A program made the position numbers and the translations under genes. A stretch of 64,000 nucleotides of DNA from an uncultured beta proteobacterium (lineage in GTDB: Bacteria > Pseudomonadota > Gammaproteobacteria > Burkholderiales > Burkholderiaceae_B), in NCBI GenBank assembly GCA_903894155.1, contig CAITPF010000010.1:1-64000 (forward strand). Reading direction: 5' to 3'. This document shows positions 17,635-27,062 of this stretch, one piece after another; positions within the stretch are counted from its first letter, which is position 1; each line of letters starts with the position of its first letter. The notes below the pieces were generated by a model that saw only the letters and a list, made by a program, of their open reading frames with translations, was not told where the DNA came from and did no database searches.

Positions 17635-18945
17635 ATGAGCGAAGCTGAGCAGTTGCCGGTCTGCATCATCGGCGCCGGCTCGTCGGGCGTCACCACGGCG
17701 AAATCATTGCGCGCGCAGGGCGTGGCGTTTGAGTGCCTCGAGCTCGGGTCGAAGATCGGCGGCATGTGGCGTTACGAAAACGACAACGGCATGTCCTCCG
17801 CATACCATTGCCTGCATATCGACACGAGCCGCAAGAACCTCGGCTATTCGGATTTCCCGATTCCCGAAACCTACCCCGATTTCCTGTCGCACGGTCAGGT
17901 GCTGGAGTATCTGGAAACCTACGCCGAATATTCCGGCGTCGTGCCGTACATCCGGTTCAATACGCGCGTCGAGGCTGTCCGGCCCCGCGCCGCAGGCGGC
18001 TGGACGGTGGCGCTCGCCGGCGGCGAGCAGCGCGACTATCGCGCTGTGATTGTCGCCAACGGACACCTCTGGGATCCGCGCATGCCCGAGTTCGCCGGCA
18101 CGTTCAGCGGGATGCAAATGCACTCGCATCACTATCGCACGCCTGCCGCGTTTGCCGACAAGGATGTCCTGGTCGTTGGCATTGGCAATTCGGCCGTCGA
18201 TATCGCGGTGGACGTTTGCCGGCAGGCGCGCAGCACGACGATGTCGATGCGGCGCACGGCCTGGGTTGTGCCGAAGTACATCATGGGAATTCCGACGGAT
18301 CGCTGGATCGCCTTCCTCACCCGCAAGCTTCGATTGCCCACCCGCATGGCGCGCAGTGTGATTCGCCGACTGATGGTGCTGGCCGTTGGCGACCAGGCGC
18401 GCTTCGGACTGCCACGGCCCTTGCATCCCATCTGGCGCGAGCACGCGACGCTCAGCCAGGATCTGCTGTCCTACCTGGGCCACGGCTGGATCACCATCAA
18501 ACCCAATATCCTTGAGCTGCAGGGCGACAGCGTGCAGTTCGACGACGGCAGTCGCAAGCGGTTCGATGCGATCATTTACGCCACGGGGTACAGGACTTCC
18601 TTTCCTTTCCTGGATCCGGCGACGTTCGCGGTGCGTGACGGGCACGCCAGGCTGTACCGCCGGATTCTTCCGGTGGATCTTCCGGGCCTGTATTTCGTCG
18701 GGCTTGTGCAGCCGATCGGCCCCACGATCCCGTTATGCGAGATTCAGGGTCAGTGGATTGCCTCCGTGCTCGCGGGGCGCACCGCATTGCCGGACGCGGC
18801 TTCGATGGACCGCGAAATCGATGCCCACCTTGCCGCCAACGCGCAACGCTACGTGGGGAGCGCGCGCTACACGCTCGAGGTGGATTTCCGCGACTACGCG
18901 GGGCGGCTACGCGGCGACATGCGGGCCGCGTGCGCGGGCGCCTGA
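17635..18945 (+). CDS. Flavin-containing monooxygenase
   Basis: A 436-residue class B flavoprotein monooxygenase. It has the FAD motif IIGAGSSG (residues 10-17), the NADPH motif VVGIGNSAVD near residue 180, and the ATGY-like YATGYRT segment near 320. The first FAD-side segment HCLHIDTSRKNLGYSDFP resembles eukaryotic-type FMOs and bacterial FMOs. Such enzymes oxygenate soft nucleophiles (amines such as trimethylamine, sulfides) or act as Baeyer-Villiger catalysts. It lies alone between the hppA terminator and a convergent Bug gene. A role in methylamine metabolism would suit the sarcosine genes further on, but nothing here proves it. Confidence 0.87.
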   Translation: MSEAEQLPVCIIGAGSSGVTTAKSLRAQGVAFECLELGSKIGGMWRYENDNGMSSAYHCLHIDTSRKNLGYSDFPIPETYPDFLSHGQVLEYLETYAEYSGVVPYIRFNTRVEAVRPRAAGGWTVALAGGEQRDYRAVIVANGHLWDPRMPEFAGTFSGMQMHSHHYRTPAAFADKDVLVVGIGNSAVDIAVDVCRQARSTTMSMRRTAWVVPKYIMGIPTDRWIAFLTRKLRLPTRMARSVIRRLMVLAVGDQARFGLPRPLHPIWREHATLSQDLLSYLGHGWITIKPNILELQGDSVQFDDGSRKRFDAIIYATGYRTSFPFLDPATFAVRDGHARLYRRILPVDLPGLYFVGLVQPIGPTIPLCEIQGQWIASVLAGRTALPDAASMDREIDAHLAANAQRYVGSARYTLEVDFRDYAGRLRGDMRAACAGA

Positions 18946-18995
18946 CCCGTGTCGCGGCAGGGCCCGTCGCGCGGGTTGCACCGGATATTGAAGGA

Positions 18996-20021
18996 CTAGT
19001 CCAGCCGCACCTTGCCTTCCTCGATCACGCGGCGCCAGTAGACTGTCTCGTCGGCGACCCAGGTGCGCAGCTCGGCGGGCGATTTGTCGACCGGGACTGA
19101 ACCCAGATCGGCGTATTGTTTCAGGATATCCGGCTCATGGATGATGCGCGCGAGCTCCTTGTTGAGCTTTTCGATGATGGCAGGCGGCGTGGCCGTGGGC
19201 GCCATCATGCCCTGGAAGCTGCCTGTCACGAATCCGGGGATGCGCTCGGCCATCGCCACCGTGTCGGGAATGGGCGCGAAGCGCCCGGGGCTCGCGACCG
19301 CAATGAGACGGTAGGCTCCGTTGCGCGCCATCGGGTAGGTTGCCAGGAAGCTGTTCATGGTGGCGTCGATCTGACCGCCCGCCAGGTCCGTCAACACTTG
19401 CGCGCCGCCCTTGTAGCCGATGAAATTGAACTGAAGGCCTTCCTTCTGCGCGATTAGCACGCCTGCCAGGTGAGGCGCGGCGCCCAGTGGTGCGCCGAAG
19501 CTCACCGGATCCTTCTGTGCCCGCGCGTAGGCAAGGAACTCGTCAAAGGTCTTGACCGGCAAGCGGTTAGCCACCACCAGGATGTGGGGTGAGTACGCCA
19601 GGATCGACACTGGGGTGAGATCCTTTTCCGGGTTGTAGGTCAGGCTGCTCATCATGGTGGGCGTCATGGTCATCGCGCTCATGTCGACGACCAGCAGCGT
19701 GTAGCCATCGGGCTCGGATTTGGCCACGAGCGCGGCGCCGATCTGCGCATTGCCCCCGGTCTTGTTCTCGACCACGACAGACTGGCCCCAGGTTTCAGTG
19801 AGTCGCTTGCCGAGGATGCGCGCCAGCACGTCCGAGGCGCCGCCTGCGGCGAACGGCACGATGATCCGGATCGGCTTGTTTGGGTAGCTGGCGGCGGGAT
19901 CTTGCGCCGCGCATGGCGCGATGGCGAAGGTCATCGCGGCGCATGCGCAGGCCATCACGCCGCCCAGCCGATGCAGGCCCCGGCGCAAACGGGCAAAACT
20001 TTGTTCCGAAAGTCCTGGCAT
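18996..20021 (-). CDS. Bug-family (TctC) periplasmic solute receptor 3
   Basis: A 341-residue periplasmic receptor with a signal peptide ending near APCAAQD (about residue 40). The Bug signatures are YPNKPIRIIVPFAAGG, SVVVENKTGG and PDGYTLL. The start at 20021 is chosen because the open frame upstream is unrelated sequence crossing a terminator. It stands alone, after a terminator for the LTxxQ gene, so it is probably expressed from its own promoter. Like the other Bug genes here it has no adjacent membrane component. Ligand unknown. Confidence 0.88.
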   Translation of the reverse strand: MPGLSEQSFARLRRGLHRLGGVMACACAAMTFAIAPCAAQDPAASYPNKPIRIIVPFAAGGASDVLARILGKRLTETWGQSVVVENKTGGNAQIGAALVAKSEPDGYTLLVVDMSAMTMTPTMMSSLTYNPEKDLTPVSILAYSPHILVVANRLPVKTFDEFLAYARAQKDPVSFGAPLGAAPHLAGVLIAQKEGLQFNFIGYKGGAQVLTDLAGGQIDATMNSFLATYPMARNGAYRLIAVASPGRFAPIPDTVAMAERIPGFVTGSFQGMMAPTATPPAIIEKLNKELARIIHEPDILKQYADLGSVPVDKSPAELRTWVADETVYWRRVIEEGKVRLD

Positions 20022-20089
20022 GTGTTTTGTCTCCTGGCACGCGTTGTGGTTATACGCGGCAGGATGCCAGAACTTGCGACTTCTGCGTA

Positions 20090-20123
20090 AAAAAAACGCC
20101 TCCCGAAGTTTCCGGAAGGCGTC
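20090..20123 (-). terminator. Rho-independent terminator of the LTxxQ protein gene
   Basis: On the minus strand, a 10-bp stem with one mismatch (ACGCCTTCCG pairing with CGGGAGGCGT, loop GAAACTT) is followed by eight T residues (A-run at 20090-20097 on plus). It lies 68 bp after the stop of the gene ending at 20191. Confidence 0.85.
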
Positions 20124-20190
20124 AGAAAAGGGGTGGCCGCGAACAGGCGTCCGGCAAGTGGATGCCTGCCCGCGGCCGGGGGATGACCTG

Positions 20191-20802
20191 TCAGCTTTGC
20201 GGTTTAGCCTGTGGCTTGCGCTGCGCATGAGCCGCGTGGCGCGATTTCAGGTAAGTCGATGCCACCTTCTTCTGGTCGATGGTCAGGCTATCCCAGAAGG
20301 CGAGCCATTTTTGCTGGACCGCGTCCATGTTGGCTTCCATCTTGGCGCGTTCCTGCTTGGCCAGCGTCATCAAGGCGCGCGGGTCAACCGGATCGGCTGC
20401 GTAGAGCGCTTCCATGGCTTTAAAGTGCTCAGCGCGGCTGGCGGTGCGCGTCGCGCGCAGATCCGTGCGCGCCTTCTGGGCGGCGTCGAGCAGCGGCTTC
20501 TGATCCGCCGTCAGCGCGAGCTGGTCGATCACGGCCTGGGGCAGATCACCGGCTTGCTGGCCCGGAGCACCTGCGCGTGGGCCCATTCCCCCGTGTGGTC
20601 CCATGCCTTGCGGGCCGGCGCCCTGCATCATCGGCCCGGCACCTTGTGGTCCTGCACCCTGCATCATGGGCCCGGAACCCGGGGCCATCATGCCGCCCGC
20701 GCCTGGTCCTTGCCCGGGGGTTGCTTGTTGGGCGGCGACGCTAAATGCCATGGCCGTGATGGCGAGTCCGGCAAGCAGGGGACGAATGGTTGAGTGTTTC
20801 AT
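20191..20802 (-). CDS. Periplasmic LTxxQ-motif (Spy/CpxP-like) protein with Met/Gly/Pro repeats
   Basis: A 203-residue exported protein with signal peptide cleavage near SVAAQQ (residue 24). A Gly/Pro/Met/Gln-rich segment (about 25-80) contains repeated GPMMQGAGPQG units and a few histidines. A helical domain then carries two LTxxQ-type motifs, ALTADQK and SLTIDQK, as in Spy and CpxP. Spy-type proteins are periplasmic chaperones or metal-stress sensors. The Met/His-rich stretch could bind copper or other soft metals, which is inference. It has its own terminator and is flanked by unrelated genes, so it is likely a single-gene unit. Confidence 0.75.
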   Translation of the reverse strand: MKHSTIRPLLAGLAITAMAFSVAAQQATPGQGPGAGGMMAPGSGPMMQGAGPQGAGPMMQGAGPQGMGPHGGMGPRAGAPGQQAGDLPQAVIDQLALTADQKPLLDAAQKARTDLRATRTASRAEHFKAMEALYAADPVDPRALMTLAKQERAKMEANMDAVQQKWLAFWDSLTIDQKKVASTYLKSRHAAHAQRKPQAKPQS

Positions 20803-20908
20803 GGTGCGACTCCTATGTTTTATCGCGATTACATAGTCACACGCGCCGCATTTCAAGCGTGTTTCGGGAACTCCCCCAGGTGTTTCAACACGTTACGGCC
20901 CTGGTGGT

Positions 20909-21496
20909 TCACGCCTGGACCCACTCGCTCAGGCCGCTCTCGCGCGAACCGCGCTGGAGCATTTCCCAGGCGTAGCTCTGGAAGCTTCGGCGCACCAGCA
21001 CCTCGAACGTGGGTTCATCGCCGGTCTGCCACAACCAGACCGACGCCTTGAAGTACACCGAACCCGCGCTCTGGCCGACCTTGAAGGCCCTCGGATGCAG
21101 GTCGAGCGGGCAACCCTGGGCCAGCGCCTCGCGCACGCGGGACCCGCGCAGGCGCAGTACCCGGTAGCCGCTGGTGACATCCGTGACGGCGCAGTGCAGG
21201 CCTTGCAGGTGCTCGCGCAGGAGCGCGCAGAGCGCGGCCGGCGCGTGTGCGGTAGAGATCACGAACCAGTCATCGGGCCCGGCCCACACGATGCGCGTGT
21301 TTTCGTCGTGCGCCGTCGAACAGACTTGCGTGGGCAGAGCCACGGCGAGCGCGCGTTCGACGCCCTGGCAGAAGGCCGGGTCGAGAGGATCGCCACGCAG
21401 GTTGACGATCGAAAGCCCTGCGGGCCATCCGGCCATCAGCGCGGGTTCGGCGGCATCGGTTTGCGCGCCACGAACAGTTGCGGTTTGATCAGGCAT
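20909..21496 (-). CDS. soxG: Sarcosine oxidase gamma subunit
   Basis: A 195-residue SoxG-family protein, structurally related to the GCV_T/YgfZ fold. The segment AGPDDWFVIS near residue 75 and the C-terminal RSFQSYAWEMLQ are typical. It is the smallest folded partner of the heterotetrameric sarcosine oxidase that demethylates sarcosine to glycine, transferring the methyl group to tetrahydrofolate or releasing formaldehyde. The start overlaps the end of soxA by 8 bp, so its synthesis is coupled. It is the last gene of soxBDAG. Confidence 0.92.
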   Translation of the reverse strand: MPDQTATVRGAQTDAAEPALMAGWPAGLSIVNLRGDPLDPAFCQGVERALAVALPTQVCSTAHDENTRIVWAGPDDWFVISTAHAPAALCALLREHLQGLHCAVTDVTSGYRVLRLRGSRVREALAQGCPLDLHPRAFKVGQSAGSVYFKASVWLWQTGDEPTFEVLVRRSFQSYAWEMLQRGSRESGLSEWVQA

Positions 21497-24482
21497 TCTG
21501 GCGCTCCGCTTTCGGGTCATAGAACACGGGACTGGCAATGACGGCATCGGCGACGCGATCGCCCGCGAGCGAGACCCGCACGGTTTCGCCCATGCGGGCG
21601 AGCCCGCCCTTGACCAGCGCCAGCGCGATCGAGCGGCCCAGCGTCGGGCTGTAGTAGCTCGAGGTCACGTGGCCCTGCATGGCGGCCGGGATGGGCGTGG
21701 CCGCGCCCACCAGAATCTGCGCGCCCTCGGTCAGGACCAGCGAGGGATCGGTGGTGAGCAGCCCGACCAGCTGCTTGCGGTCCGGGCGCACGGTGTCGCT
21801 GCGCGAGAGCGATCGCTTGCCCAGGAAATCCTTGGTCTTGGCGACCATGCCGCCCATGCCCAGGTCAATCGGACTGACCGAGCCGTCGGTGTCCTGCCCC
21901 ACGATGATGAAGCCCTTCTCGGCCCGCAGCACGTGCATCGTCTCGGTGCCATAGGGCGTGATGCCGTAGGGTTGGCCCGCCTCGTAGATGGCCTCCCACA
22001 CCTTGAGGCCATCGTCCGCGGGCACGTTGACTTCGTAGCTGCGTTCGCCCGAAAAGCTGATGCGCATCACCCGCGCCGGTACACCCGCCACGGTTCCTTC
22101 GCGGTACGACATGAAGGGGAACGCGTCGTCGTCGAAGTCGATATCGCCGCAGAGCGCGCGCAGCACGTCGCGCGCCCTGGGTCCGGCGACGGCGGTGGTC
22201 GACCAGTGATCGGTGACGGTCGTCAGGTACACCTTCAGATCCGGCCATTCCGTTTGCAGCCAGCGCTCCATCCAGGCCAGCACGCGCGGCGCGCCCCCCG
22301 TTGTCGTGTGCATCAGGAAGTGATTGGGCCCCAGCCGCACGGTCACGCCGTCGTCGAAGACCATCCCGTTCTCGTCGCACATCAGACCGTAGCGGCACTT
22401 GCCCACGTCGAGCTTGTTCCACGGGTTGGTGTACATCCAGTTGAGCAGCGTCGCGGCGTCCGGCCCCTGGATGTCGATCTTGCCCAGGGTCGAGGCGTCG
22501 AGCATGCCTGCGCCTGCGCGCATCGCGCAGACTTCGCGGTTGACGGCGGCATGGAGGTCTTCGCCTGCGTGGGGGTAATACCACGGCCGCTTCCATTGCC
22601 CCACGTCCTCGAAGGAGGCGCCGTGGCTGACGTGCCAGGCGTGCATGGCGGTCGTGCGCACCGGGTCGAACGCATCGCCGAGCTCAAGCCCCGCCAGCGT
22701 GCCGAACGTGACCGGCGTGTAGTTTGGCCGGAAGGTGGTCGTTCCCACCTGCGCGATGGTCAAGCCGCGCGCCTCGGCGGCGATGCCCATGCCGTTGATG
22801 TTGCCGGTCTTGCCCTGGTCGGTGCCAAAGCCCATCGCCGTGTAGCGCTTGACGTGTTCGATCGATTCGAAGCCCTCGCGCACGGCCAGCAGAATGTCGG
22901 AAGCGCCGACGTCGTTCTGGAAATCGACGAACTGCTTGGGCGCGCGGCTCGGCTTCCTGGCGTGCGGAACAAGCCACAGTGGCCGGATCGCGTCGTGCGA
23001 GGTTCTCGCAATCACGGGCGCGTCGATCGCCGCCGCACCCAGGCCCAGCGCGGCAGATGCCGAGGCACCGGCCTGCAGGCCCGTGAGCGCGCAATCGAGC
23101 AGCCCCTGCATGCCGGCGCAGGCCCCCGCGGCGCGTTCACCCTGAACGGGTTTGCCCGGCACGAAGGACTGCGTGGCGTCATCCCAGACGGCCTTGGTGC
23201 CGGCCTGGCAGTTCAGGTGGATGACTGGGCTAAAGCCCCCCGACATCGCGAGCAGGTCGCAATCGACGCGAACGGCGGCGCCGATCAGCGCACCGGTGTC
23301 GCTGATCGACTGCACGCTCACGTGCCGCACGCGCTTGCCTCCCTGCGCCTCGGTGACGACAGCCGACGTGGTCACGTGGATGCCCGCCGCGCGTGCGGCT
23401 TCGGCCAGGCTGCCCCGGGCGCCTGCGCGGGCGTCGATGACGCGCACGGCAGCGCCCGCCGCGCGCAGCGCAAGCGCCGCGTCGTAGCCCTGGTCGTTGT
23501 TGGTGAAGACCACCGCGTTCTGGCCTGGCAGCACGCCGTAGCGGCGCACGTAGACGCTGACTGCGCCCGCCAGCATGATGCCGGGCAGGTCGTTGTTTGC
23601 GAACACCAGCGGGCGCTCGTGCGCGCCGGTCGCAAGCACGACTTCGCGGGCACGCACGCGCCAGAGTCGCTCGCGGTAACCCGGTTGGGCTTGCGGGGCG
23701 AGGTGGTCGGCGCGCCGTTCGGCCAGCGTGACGAGCTTGTGGTCGTGGAATCCAAAGGCGGTGGTTCTGCGCAACACCGTCACGTCAGGCATGCCTTCGA
23801 GCAGGCGCCGCGTGTGGTCGGCCCAGACGGCGGCCGATAAGCCGTCGATGATTTCGTCGCTCGAGAGCAGCCACCCCCCGGGTTCGGCCTGCTCATCGCA
23901 AAGGATGACGCGCGCGCCGCCGCTCGCTGCGGCCATGGCCGCCATCAGTCCGGCGATGCCGGCGCCGACGACCAGCACATCGCAGTGCGCAAACTGTTTG
24001 TCGTAGTGCGCCACATCGGGCTGCGAGGGCGATGCACCCAGGCCACTTGCGGCGCGGATGTGTTTTTCGAAGAAGTGCCACGCCTTCTGCGACGCCATGA
24101 AGGTCTTGTAATAGAAGCCGGCCGGCATCAGGCGGGAAAACCACCCGTTGACCGCGCGAAGGTCGAAATCGACGTTCGGACTCGCGTGCACGGAGCGCGC
24201 CGTCAGGCCATCGAAGATCTCCACATCGGTCATGCGCGCGTTGGGGATGCTGCGCGCCCCGTCGAACAACTGCACGAGCGCGTTGGGCTCTTCAACGCCT
24301 GCGGCGAGAATGCCGCGCGGGCGGTGGTACTTGAAGCTGCGCGCCACGACCGAGACATCGTTGGCCATGAGCGCGGAGGCGAGCGTGTCGCCCGCCAGGC
24401 CCTCATACTCGCGCCCGTTGAAGGTAAAGCGGATTCTGTGGGAGCGGTCGACCCGCCCGCCATGGCTCAGGCGGCGGCTCAT
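21489..24482 (-). CDS. soxA: Sarcosine oxidase alpha subunit
   Basis: A 997-residue SoxA. The N-terminal region (about 15-100) has the ferredoxin-like FTFNGREYEG start and the FKYHRPRG segment. A pyridine-nucleotide-disulfide-oxidoreductase-like domain follows with VLVVGAGIAGLMAA. The C-terminal GCV_T/DMGO-type folate domain (from about 600) includes RISFSGERSYEVNVP. It binds NAD and, with SoxB, the FAD/FMN pair, and channels the imine to the folate site. It overlaps soxD by 4 bp (ATGA). Length is normal for the heterotetrameric enzyme. Confidence 0.96.
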   Translation of the reverse strand: MSRRLSHGGRVDRSHRIRFTFNGREYEGLAGDTLASALMANDVSVVARSFKYHRPRGILAAGVEEPNALVQLFDGARSIPNARMTDVEIFDGLTARSVHASPNVDFDLRAVNGWFSRLMPAGFYYKTFMASQKAWHFFEKHIRAASGLGASPSQPDVAHYDKQFAHCDVLVVGAGIAGLMAAMAAASGGARVILCDEQAEPGGWLLSSDEIIDGLSAAVWADHTRRLLEGMPDVTVLRRTTAFGFHDHKLVTLAERRADHLAPQAQPGYRERLWRVRAREVVLATGAHERPLVFANNDLPGIMLAGAVSVYVRRYGVLPGQNAVVFTNNDQGYDAALALRAAGAAVRVIDARAGARGSLAEAARAAGIHVTTSAVVTEAQGGKRVRHVSVQSISDTGALIGAAVRVDCDLLAMSGGFSPVIHLNCQAGTKAVWDDATQSFVPGKPVQGERAAGACAGMQGLLDCALTGLQAGASASAALGLGAAAIDAPVIARTSHDAIRPLWLVPHARKPSRAPKQFVDFQNDVGASDILLAVREGFESIEHVKRYTAMGFGTDQGKTGNINGMGIAAEARGLTIAQVGTTTFRPNYTPVTFGTLAGLELGDAFDPVRTTAMHAWHVSHGASFEDVGQWKRPWYYPHAGEDLHAAVNREVCAMRAGAGMLDASTLGKIDIQGPDAATLLNWMYTNPWNKLDVGKCRYGLMCDENGMVFDDGVTVRLGPNHFLMHTTTGGAPRVLAWMERWLQTEWPDLKVYLTTVTDHWSTTAVAGPRARDVLRALCGDIDFDDDAFPFMSYREGTVAGVPARVMRISFSGERSYEVNVPADDGLKVWEAIYEAGQPYGITPYGTETMHVLRAEKGFIIVGQDTDGSVSPIDLGMGGMVAKTKDFLGKRSLSRSDTVRPDRKQLVGLLTTDPSLVLTEGAQILVGAATPIPAAMQGHVTSSYYSPTLGRSIALALVKGGLARMGETVRVSLAGDRVADAVIASPVFYDPKAERQNA

Positions 24483-24769
24483 GGTGCCGGCACCGTCTGG
24501 GCGGGTGCGGGCTCGCCGATCTTCCAGGTCGCACTGAATTCGTAGCTCACCGTGTCGCGCAAAGCGTTGAACCAGCGCCCGCAGCCACTGGCGTGGCGCC
24601 ATTGCTCATGGTGTAGTCCTTTCGGGTTGTGGCGCATGAAGACGTAGTCGCCCCATTGCGCATCCGTCAGGTTCTCTGTTTGGGTGGGGCGCGCGATGCC
24701 GCCTTCCCCGCCATAGGAAAATTCGATTTCCGCGCGCGGCCCGCACCACGGACACTTGATGACCAGCAT
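24479..24769 (-). CDS. soxD: Sarcosine oxidase delta subunit
   Basis: A 96-residue zinc-binding SoxD. The ligands C6 and C9 (KCPWCG), H59 and C63 (RHASGCGRWF) are all present at the expected family positions. The segment GGEGGIARP and the DYVFMRHNPKG motif are also typical. It stabilises the alpha subunit interface of sarcosine oxidase. It lies 11 bp after soxB and overlaps soxA by 4 bp. Confidence 0.96.
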   Translation of the reverse strand: MLVIKCPWCGPRAEIEFSYGGEGGIARPTQTENLTDAQWGDYVFMRHNPKGLHHEQWRHASGCGRWFNALRDTVSYEFSATWKIGEPAPAQTVPAP

Positions 24770-24780
24770 GCCGAGCTCCT

Positions 24781-26025
24781 TCAGTGTGCGACGGCGGCGG
24801 CGCCGTGCTCGTCGATCAGGTGGCCGCTATGGAAGCGGTCGAGGCTGAACGCTTCGTTCAGGGGATGGGGGCGATCCTGCGCGATCGTGTGCGCCATGAC
24901 CCAACCGGATCCGGGTGTGGCCTTGAATCCGCCTGTGCCCCAGCCGCAGTTGATATACAGGCCCTTGACAGGCGTCAGGCCAATGATCGGGCAGGCATCG
25001 GGCGAGACGTCCACGATGCCGCCCCACTGGCGGTTCATGTGCACGCGCGAGAAGATCGGGAACATTTCCACGATCGCGCCGAGCGTGTGTTCGATCGTCT
25101 GGAAGCTGCCGCGTTGTCCGTATCCGGTGTAGGAGTCGATGCCGGCGCCGATCACCAGGTCGCCCTTGTCCGATTGGCTGATGTAGGCGTGGATCGCGTT
25201 GCTCATCACGACAGTCGGGAAGATGGGCTTGAGCGGTTCGCTCACCAGCGCCTGCAGCGGATGGCTCTCGATCGGAAGGCGCAGCCCCGCCAGGGTTCCC
25301 AGCACGCTGCTGTGGCCTGCCGCGACCAGCGCGACCTTCTTGGCGCGGATCATGCCGCGCGCCGTGTCGACGCCCGTGACCGCGCCGTTTTCACGCGCGA
25401 TCCCGATGACCTCGCAGTTCTGGATGATGTCCACGCCGAGCGCGTCGGCCGCGCGCGCAAAGCCCCAGGCGACCGCATCGTGGCGGGCGACGCCCCCGCG
25501 CGGCTGGTGCGAGGCGCCCAGCACCGGATAGCGCGTGTTCAGGTTGATGAAGGGGATCATCGCCTTGATGTCGGCGGGCGACAGCACTTGCGCGTCGACC
25601 CCGTTGAGGCGGTTGGCGCTGACGCGTCGCTCGATATCGCGCATATCCTGCAGCGTGTGGCCAAGGTTCAGGACCCCGCGCTGGCTGAACATGACGTTGT
25701 AGTTCAGGTCCTGGGAAAGGCCTTCCCACAGTTTCATGGATTTTTCGTACAGCTGTGTGGCCTCGTCCCACAGGTAGTTCGAACGCACGATCGTCGTGTT
25801 GCGCGCGGTGTTGCCCCCGCCCAGCCAGCCGCGCTCGACCACGGCGATATTGCGCATGCCGTGCTCCTTGGCAAGGTAGTAGGCTGTTGCCAGCCCGTGG
25901 CCGCCGGCACCCACGACGACCACGTCGTATTCGCGCCTGGGCTCGGGCGAGCGCCACTGCTTTTGCCAGCCCTCGTGATAGGTCATCGAGTTCCTGAGCA
26001 GGGACCAGATCGAAAAGTGTTGCAT
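24781..26025 (-). CDS. soxB: Sarcosine oxidase beta subunit
   Basis: A 414-residue DAO-family flavoprotein. The FAD motif is [17 protein letters not shown] (residues 36-52). H173 in SHQPRGG is the covalent FMN attachment site of heterotetrameric sarcosine oxidases. The C-terminal [18 protein letters not shown] completes the flavin site. It catalyses oxidation of sarcosine at FAD and passes electrons through FMN to oxygen. The start [13 protein letters not shown] (26025) is the family N-terminus. It is the first gene of soxBDAG, divergent from the N-carbamoylsarcosine amidohydrolase across 262 bp. Confidence 0.97.
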   Translation of the reverse strand: MQHFSIWSLLRNSMTYHEGWQKQWRSPEPRREYDVVVVGAGGHGLATAYYLAKEHGMRNIAVVERGWLGGGNTARNTTIVRSNYLWDEATQLYEKSMKLWEGLSQDLNYNVMFSQRGVLNLGHTLQDMRDIERRVSANRLNGVDAQVLSPADIKAMIPFINLNTRYPVLGASHQPRGGVARHDAVAWGFARAADALGVDIIQNCEVIGIARENGAVTGVDTARGMIRAKKVALVAAGHSSVLGTLAGLRLPIESHPLQALVSEPLKPIFPTVVMSNAIHAYISQSDKGDLVIGAGIDSYTGYGQRGSFQTIEHTLGAIVEMFPIFSRVHMNRQWGGIVDVSPDACPIIGLTPVKGLYINCGWGTGGFKATPGSGWVMAHTIAQDRPHPLNEAFSLDRFHSGHLIDEHGAAAVAH

Positions 26026-26111
26026 TGATTCGTTCCTCGGACTGAACAGATCAAAGGCGGCAGTGCCGGATTTGAGCGATGATCCAGACATCAGGCCTTC
26101 TGCGCTATTAA

Positions 26112-26163
26112 TTTCACGACAAAAGAGTCGATTTTTACGACATTTGCGCTTTCATGACAAAAG
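26112..26163. promoter_or_regulatory. Direct repeats in the soxB / amidohydrolase divergent region
   Basis: The AT-rich intergenic region contains TTCACGACAAAAG (26113-26125) and TTCATGACAAAAG (26151-26163), differing at one base and 38 bp apart. A related TTTACGACATTT (26135-26146) lies between them. Same-orientation copies between two divergent genes are typical of AraC-type activator sites. The GlxA-type regulator at 30028-30999 is the nearest candidate binder; that link is inference. Confidence 0.5.
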
Positions 26164-26287
26164 TTGCATCAATTAGCAATGAACTGATATCAATAAAGGG
26201 CGGCCGTTTTCTAGAATTTTCCATCGGTTCCAAATTCGCGCGGCTGCCGGCCCGCGACCGATTCTGCTTACTTCCACGGAGTCAACA

Positions 26288-27010
26288 ATGTCTGCACAAC
26301 TCGAAAAAGCTCTTGAGGCCGCGTTTGAAGAGGCCACCAAACGTTATCAGGCCAACGGGTTCCAGCGCCGCATCGGCTTTGGCAAGAAGCCCGCGCTCAT
26401 CAGCGTCGACCTGGCCAACGCCTGGACGCGTCCTGGCAACCCGTTCACCTGTGAGCACATTGACGACCAGATCATCCCGTCGATGCAGGCGTTGCTCAAG
26501 GCGTTCCGCAAGTACAATCTGCCTGTCGTACACGTCACCACCTGCTATCAGATCACGGATCGCAATAATCCCTACACCGACATGGGCCTCTGGCACGACA
26601 AGATTCCGGTCGACGTCGTCGCGCAAAGCAATCCCGAACTGTGGGCCATTGATTCGCGCATCGCACCGATCGAGGGCGAGCAGTTGCTGATCAAGAAGCG
26701 CGCAAGCGCTTTCCACGGCACGTACCTGGCAGGATACTTGCTTGCAGCAGGCGTGGATACGATTCTGGTGACCGGCGTGACAGCCTCGGCTTGCGTTCGG
26801 GAAACGATTTGCGACGGCCTGGCCGACGGCTTTCGCACCATCGCCGTGAAGGAAGCAATTGGTGACCGGGTGCCAGGCGCGGTACTGTGGAACTTGTTTG
26901 ATATCGACGCCAAGTTCGGCGATGTCGAAACCACCGAGACCTGCCTGAAGTATCTGGACCGGATCGGCGCCGAAGAGGCCGCCGCCAAGGTCGCTGCCAA
27001 GGCTGCCTGA
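26288..27010 (+). CDS. N-carbamoylsarcosine amidohydrolase (isochorismatase-like)
   Basis: A 240-residue cysteine hydrolase. It matches the Arthrobacter N-carbamoylsarcosine amidohydrolase in SVDLANAWTRPGNPF, DMGLWHDKIP, RASAFHGT, GDRVPGAVLWNLFDID and KFGDVETT. The catalytic triad is D41, K136 and C169 (TASACVRET). It hydrolyses N-carbamoylsarcosine to sarcosine, CO2 and ammonia in the cytoplasm. Its product is the substrate of the divergent sarcosine oxidase, which supports the assignment. N-carbamoylsarcosine arises from creatinine via N-methylhydantoin; the hydantoinase for that step is not in the window. A GGAG element 7-8 nt before the ATG fits the start. Confidence 0.92.
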   Translation: MSAQLEKALEAAFEEATKRYQANGFQRRIGFGKKPALISVDLANAWTRPGNPFTCEHIDDQIIPSMQALLKAFRKYNLPVVHVTTCYQITDRNNPYTDMGLWHDKIPVDVVAQSNPELWAIDSRIAPIEGEQLLIKKRASAFHGTYLAGYLLAAGVDTILVTGVTASACVRETICDGLADGFRTIAVKEAIGDRVPGAVLWNLFDIDAKFGDVETTETCLKYLDRIGAEEAAAKVAAKAA

Positions 27011-27062
27011 TCGCCGCTCGTGCGGTCGTTGCATTACCCCTTAAACGATTTTGAGGTTTGTC

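Noticed and set aside
15402-17765. Very long open frame opposite hppA (787 codons)
   Set aside because: His/Asp/Arg-rich composition with no family motif; it is the GC-rich antisense shadow of the well-supported pyrophosphatase.
21669-23840. 723-codon frame opposite soxA
   Set aside because: Same antisense-shadow composition; soxA has all family features.
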